Positions 9,352-17,765 of a stretch of 50,485 nt of DNA are shown piece by piece. The stretch comes from DASXRU01 sp036506395. Its GTDB lineage: Bacteria > Acidobacteriota > Blastocatellia > Pyrinomonadales > Pyrinomonadaceae. Under the pieces are notes generated by a model. That model was not told where the DNA came from and did no database searches. It was given only the letters and a program-made list of their open reading frames with translations. Every line of letters starts with the position of its first letter. The first letter of the stretch is position 1. The translations under genes and the position numbers were made by a program. The stretch is taken from contig DASXRU010000146.1 of the NCBI GenBank assembly GCA_036506395.1, forward strand, positions 1 to 50,485. The letters run 5' to 3'.

Positions 9352-10890
9352 ATGCCCACTGATCAAACACCTTTCCTCGAAATGCGCAACATAACGAAGA
9401 GTTTTCCCGGTGTTCGTGCGCTTGACGGAGTCAGCCTGGCTCTTCAGAGGGGCGAAATTCATGCTTTGGTGGGCGAGAATGGAGCAGGCAAATCAACCCT
9501 CATGAAGGTGCTCGCCGGGGTGTATCCCCATCCGCAATACGGTGGTGAGATCCTGATTAATGGGAACGAGCAACGGTTCGGCGGTGTGCGGGATGCAGAA
9601 AATACGGGCATAGCGGTCATTTACCAGGAGTTGTCGCTGGTGAAGGAGATGACAGTTGGTGAAAACATTTTCCTCGGTCGGGAGCCTCGAAGTTTTGGCG
9701 TCATTCGCTGGGAGGAACTTTATCGACGGGCGCGCCAGTTACTCGCTAACCTGCATCTGTCCATCGATGCCCACACGCCTATTCGCAATCTTGGTATCGG
9801 TCAGCAACAACTGGTCGAAATTGCCAAAGCGCTTTCCCACGAAGCTCAGATTCTTGTGCTTGATGAGCCTACTGCCGCACTGACGGATACGGAAGTCGAA
9901 ACCTTGTTTGGCATTCTTAACAAACTCCGCGCCAGTGGCGTCGGCATGATCTACATCTCGCATAAGCTGAATGAAGTGTTCCGGATTAGCGATCTCATCA
10001 CGGTCTTGCGCGACGGAAAAACTGTAGGCACTAATGCCACCAGCGAATGGACCGAACCACAGATCATTGCGCGCATGGTAGGACGAGAGGTCGGCGATAT
10101 CTTTCCGGTGATGGATCATGCCCAGGGCGACGTTGTGTTTGCAGTAGAAAATGTTTCGGTAGAGGATCCGGCAGTGGCCGGCAAGAAGCTGGTAGACAAC
10201 GTCAGTTTTTCGGTGCGACGCGGAGAAGTATTGGGGATTGCGGGTTTGATGGGCGCCGGCCGCAGCGATTTGCTGATGGCGATTTTTGGGGCCCACGCCG
10301 GTCGCGTCTCAGGCGAGATCAAGCTCGAGGGCCGGCCTATTCACATCAGCAATCCGGCGGAAGCAATTAAGCAGGGCATCGGGTTTGTTACCGAGGATCG
10401 AAAGCGTTTTGGTCTGGTGTTGGACCAAACTATTCTCAAAAACATGACGCTCGCCGGCTTGCGACAAATCTCGGGTCGCTTTATTACCAGCATCGATGCG
10501 GAGTCGGCAGCCGGCGAGCGGGCCATGAAGGATCTGCGCGTCAAAGCCAATTCCGTTTTTACGATTGCCGGCACATTGTCGGGGGGCAATCAGCAGAAAG
10601 TTGTGCTGGCGAAATGGTTATTGACGAACCCGCGGGTGTTATTTCTCGACGAGCCTACGCGCGGTATCGATGTCGGCGCCAAGCAGGAGATCTATGCGCA
10701 GATTAATAAGCTTGCGAAGAGCGGCCTGGCCATCGTGCTGGTCTCGTCGGAACTGCCCGAGGTTCTGGGAATGTCGGACCGCGTCATCGTCTTGCATGAG
10801 GGACGCATGACCGGCGAGTTCACTCGCGCCGGCGCTACGCCCGAGGGGGTCATGGCTTGCGCCACCGGACAGGTTAAGCGCGCCGCTTAA
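9352..10890 (+). CDS. xylG: Xylose ABC transporter ATP-binding protein XylG
   Basis: 512 residues with two fused ABC cassettes, as in all XylG/RbsA/AraG proteins. The first cassette has Walker A GENGAGKST (41-49), the signature-like block LGIGQQQLVEIAKAL and Walker B ILVLDEPTAAL. The second has the expected degenerate Walker A (GLMGAGRSDLL), a canonical signature LSGGNQQKVVLAKWL and Walker B VLFLDEPTRGID. It powers import through XylH using sugar delivered by XylF and acts at the cytoplasmic face of the inner membrane. The length is typical for the family. xylH follows after 44 bp, so the two are probably co-transcribed. Confidence 0.96.
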   Translation: MPTDQTPFLEMRNITKSFPGVRALDGVSLALQRGEIHALVGENGAGKSTLMKVLAGVYPHPQYGGEILINGNEQRFGGVRDAENTGIAVIYQELSLVKEMTVGENIFLGREPRSFGVIRWEELYRRARQLLANLHLSIDAHTPIRNLGIGQQQLVEIAKALSHEAQILVLDEPTAALTDTEVETLFGILNKLRASGVGMIYISHKLNEVFRISDLITVLRDGKTVGTNATSEWTEPQIIARMVGREVGDIFPVMDHAQGDVVFAVENVSVEDPAVAGKKLVDNVSFSVRRGEVLGIAGLMGAGRSDLLMAIFGAHAGRVSGEIKLEGRPIHISNPAEAIKQGIGFVTEDRKRFGLVLDQTILKNMTLAGLRQISGRFITSIDAESAAGERAMKDLRVKANSVFTIAGTLSGGNQQKVVLAKWLLTNPRVLFLDEPTRGIDVGAKQEIYAQINKLAKSGLAIVLVSSELPEVLGMSDRVIVLHEGRMTGEFTRAGATPEGVMACATGQVKRAA

Positions 10891-10934
10891 AGCGCGGGAC
10901 CGGGTCCCGCATCTAAAGAACAACTTCTTTTCTT

Positions 10935-12167
10935 ATGACCATGCCCGCAAACGAGCCTGGCATTGAACGGCCGCCGGCAACTTCAGACCTAATACCCTTG
11001 CCGGACACGGACGCGATCACGCCGGTCACCACCATTGGAAAATTCAAGATTCCCACCGACGTTCTCCGTGCCTACACGATGGTGTTTGCCTTAATCGCGA
11101 TCTGGATCTATTTCCACTTTTCCACCGGTCACATCTTTCTCGAGTCGCGAAACTTCTCCAACCTTATGCGGCAGACGTCTGTGACCGGAGTGCTGGCAGT
11201 GGGAATGCTGATGGTGATCGTCACCGCGCAGATTGATCTGTCAATTGGCTCGGTGGTTGGTCTGGCCGGGGGCATTGCCGCGATTGGGCAGGGCTGGTGG
11301 GGTTATGGATTGGTTCCTTCACTGGCCGCCGGTATCGCCGTCGCGATCGCGATCGGCGCCGTACAAGGCTCTTTGATTGCCTACTTCAACATTCCCGCTT
11401 TCATCGTCACGCTGGGAGGTCTGCTTGCGTGGCGCGGAGTCATTCTCGGATTAAGCAGAGGAGAAACAATTCCTCTCCGGCTCCAGAGTTTCAAAGCGAT
11501 TGGACAAAACTATGTTGACCCGCGCGCCGGCTGGATACTGGCAGCGCTCGGCATAGCTGCTGTGGTTTGGATGACCATCGCTCGCAATCGCGCGCGCCGC
11601 CGCCATCATTTGGAAGTACCTGGCTTCGGGCTGACGGCCTTGCGCATCGCGCTGCCGTCGGCAGTCATCCTCTGGTTCATTTACACCATGAACAGTTATG
11701 AGGGTGTTCCCATACCGGTAATCATTCTGATCGCCATCGCTTTAAGCGGAGCATTCCTGACTCAGAACACCACCTTCGGTCGCTATCTCTACGCTATCGG
11801 TGGCAATCCCGAGGCAGCGCGCCTTTCTGGCATAAACATACGCAAGCACATTCTCGCGGTCTTCTGCATCATGGGCGCCCTTGCCGGAGTGGCGTCGATA
11901 ATTTACACCGCTCGCGTTGGCAGCGCCTCGCCCGACGCGGGTGCACTTCTCGAACTGGATGCCATTGCGGCTTGCGTTATTGGCGGCACGAGTCTGATGG
12001 GTGGAAGGGGAACCGTGTTTGGCGCGATTCTGGGTGCGCTTATCATGGCGAGCCTCGACAACGGTATGTCTTTAATGAGGGTCCAACCCTACTCGCAAAT
12101 GATTATCAAGGGTGCGATTCTGGTCACCGCTGTCGGTCTGGATATGGCCGGACGCAGACGTAACTGA
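10935..12167 (+). CDS. xylH: Xylose ABC transporter permease XylH
   Basis: 410 residues. A hydrophilic N-terminal tail of about 45 residues is followed by about ten hydrophobic membrane segments. Family blocks seen: the VGMLMVIVTAQIDLSIGSVVGLAGG type, IPAFIVTLGGLLAWRGVILGLS, GGNPEAARLSGINIRKH and ACVIGGTSLMGGRGTVFGAILGALIM. These are characteristic of the BPD_transp_2 permeases of the ribose/xylose/galactose group, and the long insertion in mid-protein (about 200-240) is typical of XylH. It forms the inner-membrane channel for XylG and XylF. It is last in the xylFGH operon; family A repeat copy 2 follows within 60 bp and could act as its transcription end. Confidence 0.94.
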   Translation: MTMPANEPGIERPPATSDLIPLPDTDAITPVTTIGKFKIPTDVLRAYTMVFALIAIWIYFHFSTGHIFLESRNFSNLMRQTSVTGVLAVGMLMVIVTAQIDLSIGSVVGLAGGIAAIGQGWWGYGLVPSLAAGIAVAIAIGAVQGSLIAYFNIPAFIVTLGGLLAWRGVILGLSRGETIPLRLQSFKAIGQNYVDPRAGWILAALGIAAVVWMTIARNRARRRHHLEVPGFGLTALRIALPSAVILWFIYTMNSYEGVPIPVIILIAIALSGAFLTQNTTFGRYLYAIGGNPEAARLSGINIRKHILAVFCIMGALAGVASIIYTARVGSASPDAGALLELDAIAACVIGGTSLMGGRGTVFGAILGALIMASLDNGMSLMRVQPYSQMIIKGAILVTAVGLDMAGRRRN

Positions 12168-12220
12168 CGCTTAGGTATTGAATGCAGTTTGGCATATGCC
12201 TGTAGCGCGCGAGCGGGGCC

Positions 12221-12424
12221 TAAGGGCCAAAGGCCCGAAATGAAAAAGCCTGGGGCATCGCCCCAGGAAAGATGTGATCTTTTTAAACTAGAGCGCTGAA
12301 GGCGCGAAATAATAAGAAGGACGAATATTCCTATTTCGCGCTTTCAGCGCTTGGGAATCCTTAACGAACCATACCTGGGCCGTTGGCCCAGGCTTTTACA
12401 TTTCGCGCCTTTGGCGCTTTTAGT
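12221..12424. repeat. Compound palindromic repeat, family A copy 2 (inverted relative to copy 1)
   Basis: The same architecture as 2217-2418 but in opposite orientation. Both halves match the reverse complement of copy 1 with few differences by eye, including the non-palindromic spacer AAAGATGTGATCTTT. It occupies most of the 375-bp gap between xylH and the GH15 gene. The remaining 12425-12542 shows only a CATCAGTACGAG motif near 12456 and the leader of the next gene. Confidence 0.9.
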
Positions 12425-12542
12425 TAGTCGCGCCACTTATTCAACTCAAGCATCATCAGTACGAGGGTTTTAGTTTCGCTCCATCCGCCTATTCGTCTAG
12501 CGCAAGTTAACAGCCTGCGTTACACAAAATAAATCAGAAGTC

Positions 12543-14651
12543 ATGTTTCGCCCCATCCTTATATCGATAATTTCATTGTCAAGCTGCACCGCTTTGTTTG
12601 GGCAGACCACTAACAGGCTCGCTCCAGGTGCGCCCGGCATAGACGCGCATTGGCCCAGCGCCGCAAAGAATGGATTCGGCAGCTCCAACACACTCGCTTC
12701 GAAGGTTTGGTTTACGCTGAACAATGGCGTGATGACGGAGGTCTACTACCCGCGGCTTGATCTGCCCAACACGCAAGCACTGCAATTGATCGTTTGCAGC
12801 ACCTCGGCATGTCAGGGCGAAAGCGAAGATATGAAGCACGAACTTCGAGTGCTCGATGGTCGCGCTCCGTCATTTCGGCAAATCAACACGGACAAGAACA
12901 ACACGTACACGCTGACAAAGACCTATGCAACGGATCCGCAGCGGCCTTCGGTTCTGATCGATGTTCGCTTTGTGTCCGGCAACCGCGATGCGTACAGCCT
13001 TTACCTTTATTATGATCCTTCGCTCAACAACAGCGGTATGCACGATACTGCCTGGAGCGCTAATGACGCGCTGGTAGCTGCTGATGGAAACGTCGCCTCA
13101 GCACTGGTATCGAGCGGTGGTTTTGAACAGACAACAAATGGCTTCTTAGGAACAACCGATGGCCTCGTGCAATTGAAAGGAAAAGGCAGAATTACCGAAA
13201 CCTATCAGCGTGCCGAGAACGGCAATGTTGTGCAGGTCGCAAAGATTCGCAAGCCGGAGGCTTTTACTCTGGCGCTCGGTTTTGGCAACAGCTCTGGCGA
13301 GGCCCTAACAAATGCGCGCGCTTCACTGGCTAAAGGCTTCGCAAACGTTCGCCGCGAATACGAAGCAGGCTGGCATGCGTATCTGAAACCACTGCGACGC
13401 GTCGAAGCGAAATACCAACGCCAGTTCAACATGGCGGCAATGGTTTTGAAGGCGCTTGAAGACAAGACCTATCGCGGCGCGACTATCGCTTCGCCGTCAA
13501 TCCCGTGGGGTGGCGGGCCAAACGCTAACGAGCCGACCATCAGCGGCTATCATGCGGTATGGTCGCGCGACCTTTATCATGTGGCCACCGCTCTTTTGGC
13601 GATGGGCGATCGAGCGGGCGCCAATCGCGCGCTTGATTATCTCTTCAACATACAACAGAAACCGGACGGAAGTTTCCCCCAAAACTCCTGGGTTGATGGA
13701 CGCTCAATTGGCGGTGCAGTGCAGATGGACGAGATCGCGTTTCCGTTGATACTGGCCTATCAACTTCGGCGCGATGATCGGGCGACCTGGCTGAAACACA
13801 TCAAGCCCGCGGCCGATTTCATTATTCGCAAAGGCCCCGCCACCGATCAGGATCGCTGGGAAGAAAAACCGGGATACTCGCCCGCCACCATCGCCGCGGA
13901 GATTGCCGGTTTGGTTTGTGCGGCTAAAATCGCTGAAATCAATCGCGACAGCTCATCAGCCAATGCGTACCTGAAAACTGCCGACGATTGGACAGGCAAT
14001 GTCGAACACTGGACGGCGACAAAAGGCCGGAACCGAGAAGGACACTACTATCTTCGGATTACGGAGAACGATAATCCGGATGACGGCGCAAAGATCGAAA
14101 TCAACAGCAGCATCCGTGTGGCGGATGAACGCGCCATCCTCGATGCGGGTTTTCTCGAATTGGTACGGCTGGGCATCAAACGCGCTGACAACCCGTTGAT
14201 TGTAGAATCGCTGGCACTAATCGATCAGTTGATCAAAGTGAAGACGCCCGTTGGTGAAGCCTGGTATCGCTATAACCACGACGCATACGGTGAACGTCCC
14301 GACGGCGGACCATACGACGGCCGCAACGGCCTGGGGCGTTTATGGACTCTGCTAAACGGCGAACGAGGCGAATACGAGATCGCGCATAGGGACCTGGTCA
14401 ACGCGCGAAAACGTCTTGACGCGATGATGTTGTTTGCAAACCATGGAAGAATGATTCCCGAACAGGTTTGGGATCGCAGTGAAAGTCCCCGAGCCGAGTT
14501 TTCTTTTGGATCAGGAACCGGATCGGCTACGCCTCTGGCGTGGTCCATGGCGCAATTTATCCGTCTGGCTATCAACCTGCAGGAGAACCGTATTACAGAG
14601 ACCCCGGACGTTGTCACTCGTCGTTATCGCACTGCGGTCTCAAAACGTTAA
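12543..14651 (+). CDS. GH15 glucoamylase/glucodextranase-like enzyme (exported)
   Basis: 702 residues. The signal peptide (1-20) ends near ALFGQ. An N-terminal beta-domain of the glucodextranase type (about 25-270; APGAPGIDAHWPSAAKNGFG is its hallmark start) precedes an (alpha/alpha)6 catalytic domain. Motifs: GYHAVWSRDLYHVATALLA (335-353), FPQNSWVDG, and DRWEEKPGYSPATIA with E440 as likely general acid. PEQVWD has E640 as likely general base, followed by the GSGTGSATPLAWSMAQF sugar-binding block. Family knowledge: these release glucose from ends of alpha-1,4 or alpha-1,6 glucans. Both catalytic glutamates and the usual domain order are present, so it should be active. It forms an alpha-glucan pair with the downstream GH31, although 390 bp of palindromic DNA separates them. 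Confidence 0.94.
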   Translation: MFRPILISIISLSSCTALFGQTTNRLAPGAPGIDAHWPSAAKNGFGSSNTLASKVWFTLNNGVMTEVYYPRLDLPNTQALQLIVCSTSACQGESEDMKHELRVLDGRAPSFRQINTDKNNTYTLTKTYATDPQRPSVLIDVRFVSGNRDAYSLYLYYDPSLNNSGMHDTAWSANDALVAADGNVASALVSSGGFEQTTNGFLGTTDGLVQLKGKGRITETYQRAENGNVVQVAKIRKPEAFTLALGFGNSSGEALTNARASLAKGFANVRREYEAGWHAYLKPLRRVEAKYQRQFNMAAMVLKALEDKTYRGATIASPSIPWGGGPNANEPTISGYHAVWSRDLYHVATALLAMGDRAGANRALDYLFNIQQKPDGSFPQNSWVDGRSIGGAVQMDEIAFPLILAYQLRRDDRATWLKHIKPAADFIIRKGPATDQDRWEEKPGYSPATIAAEIAGLVCAAKIAEINRDSSSANAYLKTADDWTGNVEHWTATKGRNREGHYYLRITENDNPDDGAKIEINSSIRVADERAILDAGFLELVRLGIKRADNPLIVESLALIDQLIKVKTPVGEAWYRYNHDAYGERPDGGPYDGRNGLGRLWTLLNGERGEYEIAHRDLVNARKRLDAMMLFANHGRMIPEQVWDRSESPRAEFSFGSGTGSATPLAWSMAQFIRLAINLQENRITETPDVVTRRYRTAVSKR

Positions 14652-14720
14652 TGTGATTCCTTCGAGCGTGATTCGTTGAATTACTTCAGTCTCTCATGAC
14701 CAAACAGCCACACTCTGGCT

Positions 14721-14833
14721 GCGGTCCCGGTGAAGTCAGTACCACCATGCGGTAGCGGGTGGGTCGTTGCATGAGTGGCTGCTAGTGAGGACCCACCTGC
14801 TACCGCATGGTGGTACTGACTTCATAGGACCGC
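14721..14833. repeat. Long palindrome, family B copy 1
   Basis: Left arm GCGGTCCCGGTGAAGTCAGT... and right arm ...ACTGACTTCATAGGACCGC are near-perfect reverse complements of about 45 bp each. They contain a CCACC.TGCGGTAGC.GGTGGGT core, with a loop of about 25 bp. A second full copy lies at 48363-48490, a half copy at 20861-20906 and a degenerate piece at 26184-26216. Family C copy 1 follows immediately. Confidence 0.92.
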
Positions 14834-14852
14834 GACGTGAGTGTGCGTGGTT

Positions 14853-14983
14853 ATTACTGGGAGCGCGGGCGCCCTCGCCCGCATTCCACTGCGGGCGTAA
14901 ACTGTCAAAATATAGTAGACCCTGTCTTCCATATTCGCGCTTAGCGCTCGTTGCGGGCGAGGGCGCCCGCGCTCCCAGTAATA
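14853..14983. repeat. Long palindrome, family C copy 1
   Basis: The arms TTACTGGGAGCGCGGGCG and CGCCCGCGCTCCCAGTAA, extended by CCTCGCCCGC, flank a loop of about 65 bp. A second copy lies at 48029-48163. With family B copy 1 it fills the gap before the GH31 gene; nothing else is seen in 14652-15039. Confidence 0.92.
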
Positions 14984-15039
14984 GGTTCAGCTTGGGACCT
15001 AAACTCAATTAGTAGCCTGGTGTGAATGAGATCGTTAAA

Positions 15040-17535
15040 ATGAAAAGACTGCTAACGCTCGCTTGTTATTTTTCTCTGGCGTCGATCTCTGCCAGCGCCC
15101 AGGACATAACCAGCCTCGAAAAGATCGGCCCGGTCGTCAACTTCGTTAAGTCGGACAAAGCAGTAACCTTCACCTGTCGAGACAACTCGCAAGTGCAGGT
15201 GACCCTCCTGGCGCCTGATCTGATTCGGGTCAGAGCTTCATTCACAAAGCCGATTTCCGCCAGAGATCACTCCTGGGCCATCGCCAAGGAGAGTTGGGAG
15301 ACCCCGCGCTGGAGTCTTAGCGAAGCAGCAGAGGCAATTACGATCGCGACAGATGAAATCGAAGTCGTGGTACGCCGCTCGCCGCTCCTGATCGAATTTC
15401 GCGAAGCAGGCACGCACGAGCCAATCAACGCCGACGAGCAGCCGATGGCGTATGACGGCAAAGGCGCGCTGGCCGAAAGAATGTTTGATCCGAAAGCGGG
15501 GATGTTTGTCGCCGCGTCAAAAAAGTTTGGCTTTGACGAACACTTCTATGGCCTGGGGGAAAAGGCCGCGCGGCTCGACAAGCGGCGCGACTCCTTTGTG
15601 AACTGGAACTCCGACACGCCAGGTTACACCGAAGGCAAAGACCCAATCTATCAGACCATCCCGTTCTACCTCGGGTTACAGCATGGCGCCGCATATGGAA
15701 TCTTCTTTGATAACAGCTATCGCAGCTACTTTGATTTTGGCCGCTCGTCGCAACAGCGCGCATGGTTTGGGGCTGAGGGCGGCGAGCTGAATTACTACTT
15801 TTTCTATGGGCCTTCGATCAAAAAGATCCTCAATCGCTATGCGGACCTCACCGGGCACATGCCGTTGCCGCCGCTGTGGGCGCTGGGCAATCAACAGAGC
15901 CGCTGGAGTTATTACCCCGACACGATGGTTGAAGAAGTCGTGCGCCAATACCGGGAGCGCGATCTGCCGTTGGATGTGATGCACCTCGACATTGATTACA
16001 TGAGCGGGCATCGGGTGTTCACTTTCGACCCCAAACGGTTTCCGGATCCGGCCGCTCTGACGGAGAAACTCGGCCGGCAGGGAGTCAAAGTGGTAGCCAT
16101 TGTCGATCCGGGCGTTAAGTATCAGCCGGCAGGATCGAGTGCGGCCCAATCAACTGCCGCCGAGTCAACTCGATCAATCTCGTCAAAACCGGAGCTCGCG
16201 CCGCAGGATCAACGCTATTACGTCTTCGATCAGGGAATGGAGAAAAACTATTTCCAACATCGAAAAAATGGCGAGCTATTCATTCCCAAAGTCTGGCCTG
16301 GCGATAGTGTTTTTGTTGATTACACATTACCGGAGGCGCGGCGCTGGTGGGGCGACCTGCATCGCGCGTACACGGACAACGGCGTCGCGGGAATCTGGAA
16401 CGATATGAATGAGCCGGCTGATTTTGTAGATCAGACTGGCAAGAACCAGATGGATGTCATCAGCTATGACGAAGGAGAGAAATCAACGCACGCGAAAAAC
16501 CGAAACGTGTTTGCCCTCCTGGAGGCACGTGCTACTTACGAGGGACTCGAACGCCTCAAACCGCAGCGGCGCCCATATGTGATTACGCGCGCGGCCTATG
16601 CCGGCATTCAGCGCTATTCGACGATGTGGACCGGCGACACGAACAGCACCTGGGACGCGCTGGCTCTGAACATCCCGATGTTCACCACATTGGGCCTGTC
16701 GGGCGAGCCGTTTGTCGGCAGTGACGTTGGTGGATTCATCGGTCGCGGCAATGGCGAGTTGCTGGTGCGCGCTTATCAGATAAGTTTCCTCGCGCCCTTC
16801 TGTCGCAACCACAAGGTCATTGACGGTTACGATCAGGAACCATGGCGCTTTGGGAAATACTATGAAGACATCATTCGCAAGTACTTAAAGCTGCGATATC
16901 AATTGCTGCCTTTTCTTTACACAACTTTGGAAGAGGCGCATCGAACCGGCGTGCCGGTGTTTCGCCCGCTGGTGCTCAATTATCAGGACGATCCCAGCAC
17001 CTACAATCTTGATGATGAGTTCATGATTGGAAATGATCTTCTGGTGGCGCCGGTGGTCAAACCCGATGTCACGCGGCGCCTGGTCTATCTGCCAAAGGGC
17101 ATCTGGTACGACTATTGGACCAACAAGAAGTACGAAGGCGGAACTATGATAGCGGCCGATGCCCCTCTGGAAATTGTGCCCATGTTTGTGAGGGCCGGAG
17201 CCATCATCCCCACCGGCCCGGCGATGAACTACGTGGGCGAAAAACCAGGGGACCCGGTGACGTTCAGTATTTATCCGGATGATAATGGCTCGGCGTCAAC
17301 CATTCTCTACGAAGACGATGGCCTCAGTCCGGCGTACAAGCAGGGAGATTTTCGCCGGACGAGTGTGAACGCCGAGCAGGTAGCCGGCGGGTACATTGTG
17401 ACCATAAGAACGCCAACCGGCCGCTATGATCCCGGCACACGAAAGCTGAGCTTCGTAGTCAAGGCAGGCAGCGGAATCCATGGGGTGGTCACAGTCACAG
17501 ACGACGGCAGCGCACGCAAACTGAAGGTCAATTGA
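15040..17535 (+). CDS. GH31 alpha-glucosidase (exported)
   Basis: 831 residues from this start. The ATG at 15040 gives a clean signal peptide (MKRLLTLACYF... ending SASAQ); an in-frame ATG at 15022 would add six residues. An N-terminal mutarotase-like beta-domain is followed by the GH31 (beta/alpha)8 barrel and C-terminal beta-domains. Key motifs: LPLDVMHLDIDYM, GIWNDMNEP with D455 as nucleophile, MWTGDTNSTWDAL with D533 as acid/base, and PFVGSDVGGFIG. The WNDMNEP form is usual in alpha-glucosidases, whereas alpha-xylosidases typically have KTDFGE, so alpha-glucosidase is favoured even though a xylose importer is nearby. It probably works in the periplasm on alpha-gluco-oligosaccharides with the upstream GH15. 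Confidence 0.94.
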   Translation: MKRLLTLACYFSLASISASAQDITSLEKIGPVVNFVKSDKAVTFTCRDNSQVQVTLLAPDLIRVRASFTKPISARDHSWAIAKESWETPRWSLSEAAEAITIATDEIEVVVRRSPLLIEFREAGTHEPINADEQPMAYDGKGALAERMFDPKAGMFVAASKKFGFDEHFYGLGEKAARLDKRRDSFVNWNSDTPGYTEGKDPIYQTIPFYLGLQHGAAYGIFFDNSYRSYFDFGRSSQQRAWFGAEGGELNYYFFYGPSIKKILNRYADLTGHMPLPPLWALGNQQSRWSYYPDTMVEEVVRQYRERDLPLDVMHLDIDYMSGHRVFTFDPKRFPDPAALTEKLGRQGVKVVAIVDPGVKYQPAGSSAAQSTAAESTRSISSKPELAPQDQRYYVFDQGMEKNYFQHRKNGELFIPKVWPGDSVFVDYTLPEARRWWGDLHRAYTDNGVAGIWNDMNEPADFVDQTGKNQMDVISYDEGEKSTHAKNRNVFALLEARATYEGLERLKPQRRPYVITRAAYAGIQRYSTMWTGDTNSTWDALALNIPMFTTLGLSGEPFVGSDVGGFIGRGNGELLVRAYQISFLAPFCRNHKVIDGYDQEPWRFGKYYEDIIRKYLKLRYQLLPFLYTTLEEAHRTGVPVFRPLVLNYQDDPSTYNLDDEFMIGNDLLVAPVVKPDVTRRLVYLPKGIWYDYWTNKKYEGGTMIAADAPLEIVPMFVRAGAIIPTGPAMNYVGEKPGDPVTFSIYPDDNGSASTILYEDDGLSPAYKQGDFRRTSVNAEQVAGGYIVTIRTPTGRYDPGTRKLSFVVKAGSGIHGVVTVTDDGSARKLKVN

Positions 17536-17584
17536 AGGTGATGTGCAATGGGTGATGAGTGAAGAAGAAGAAATGGTTTTCTGA

Positions 17585-17745
17585 CGTTGCCGCTCGGCGG
17601 CCACGTTGGGTACAGACGGATGAAAGAGGCCGCAACGCCGATGGGGTTGCGTCCCATCGGGGTTGAGGCGAATGGGAGTTCGATCACCCAGGGTAGCCGC
17701 GGCGGCAACCCTGGGCTGAAGGGCGCAACCGCTTCGCGGTAGATG
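17585..17745. repeat. Palindrome-rich intergenic element, family G
   Basis: Several short inverted repeats lie in series: CGCAACGCCGATGGGGTTGCG, CCCAGGGTAGCCGC..GCGGCAACCCTGGG and a GCAACCGCTTCGCGGT end. I see only this copy in the window. It ends about 10 bp before the ribosome site of the next gene. Confidence 0.6.
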
Positions 17746-17765
17746 AGCACATAGAGGAAGTTGTT

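Noticed and set aside
14736..15012. Small ORFs on both strands across the B and C palindromes (also 2218-2463, 47796-48200, 48563-48957)
   Set aside because: They are reading frames of inverted repeats; the same peptide-like words appear at each repeat copy on both strands.
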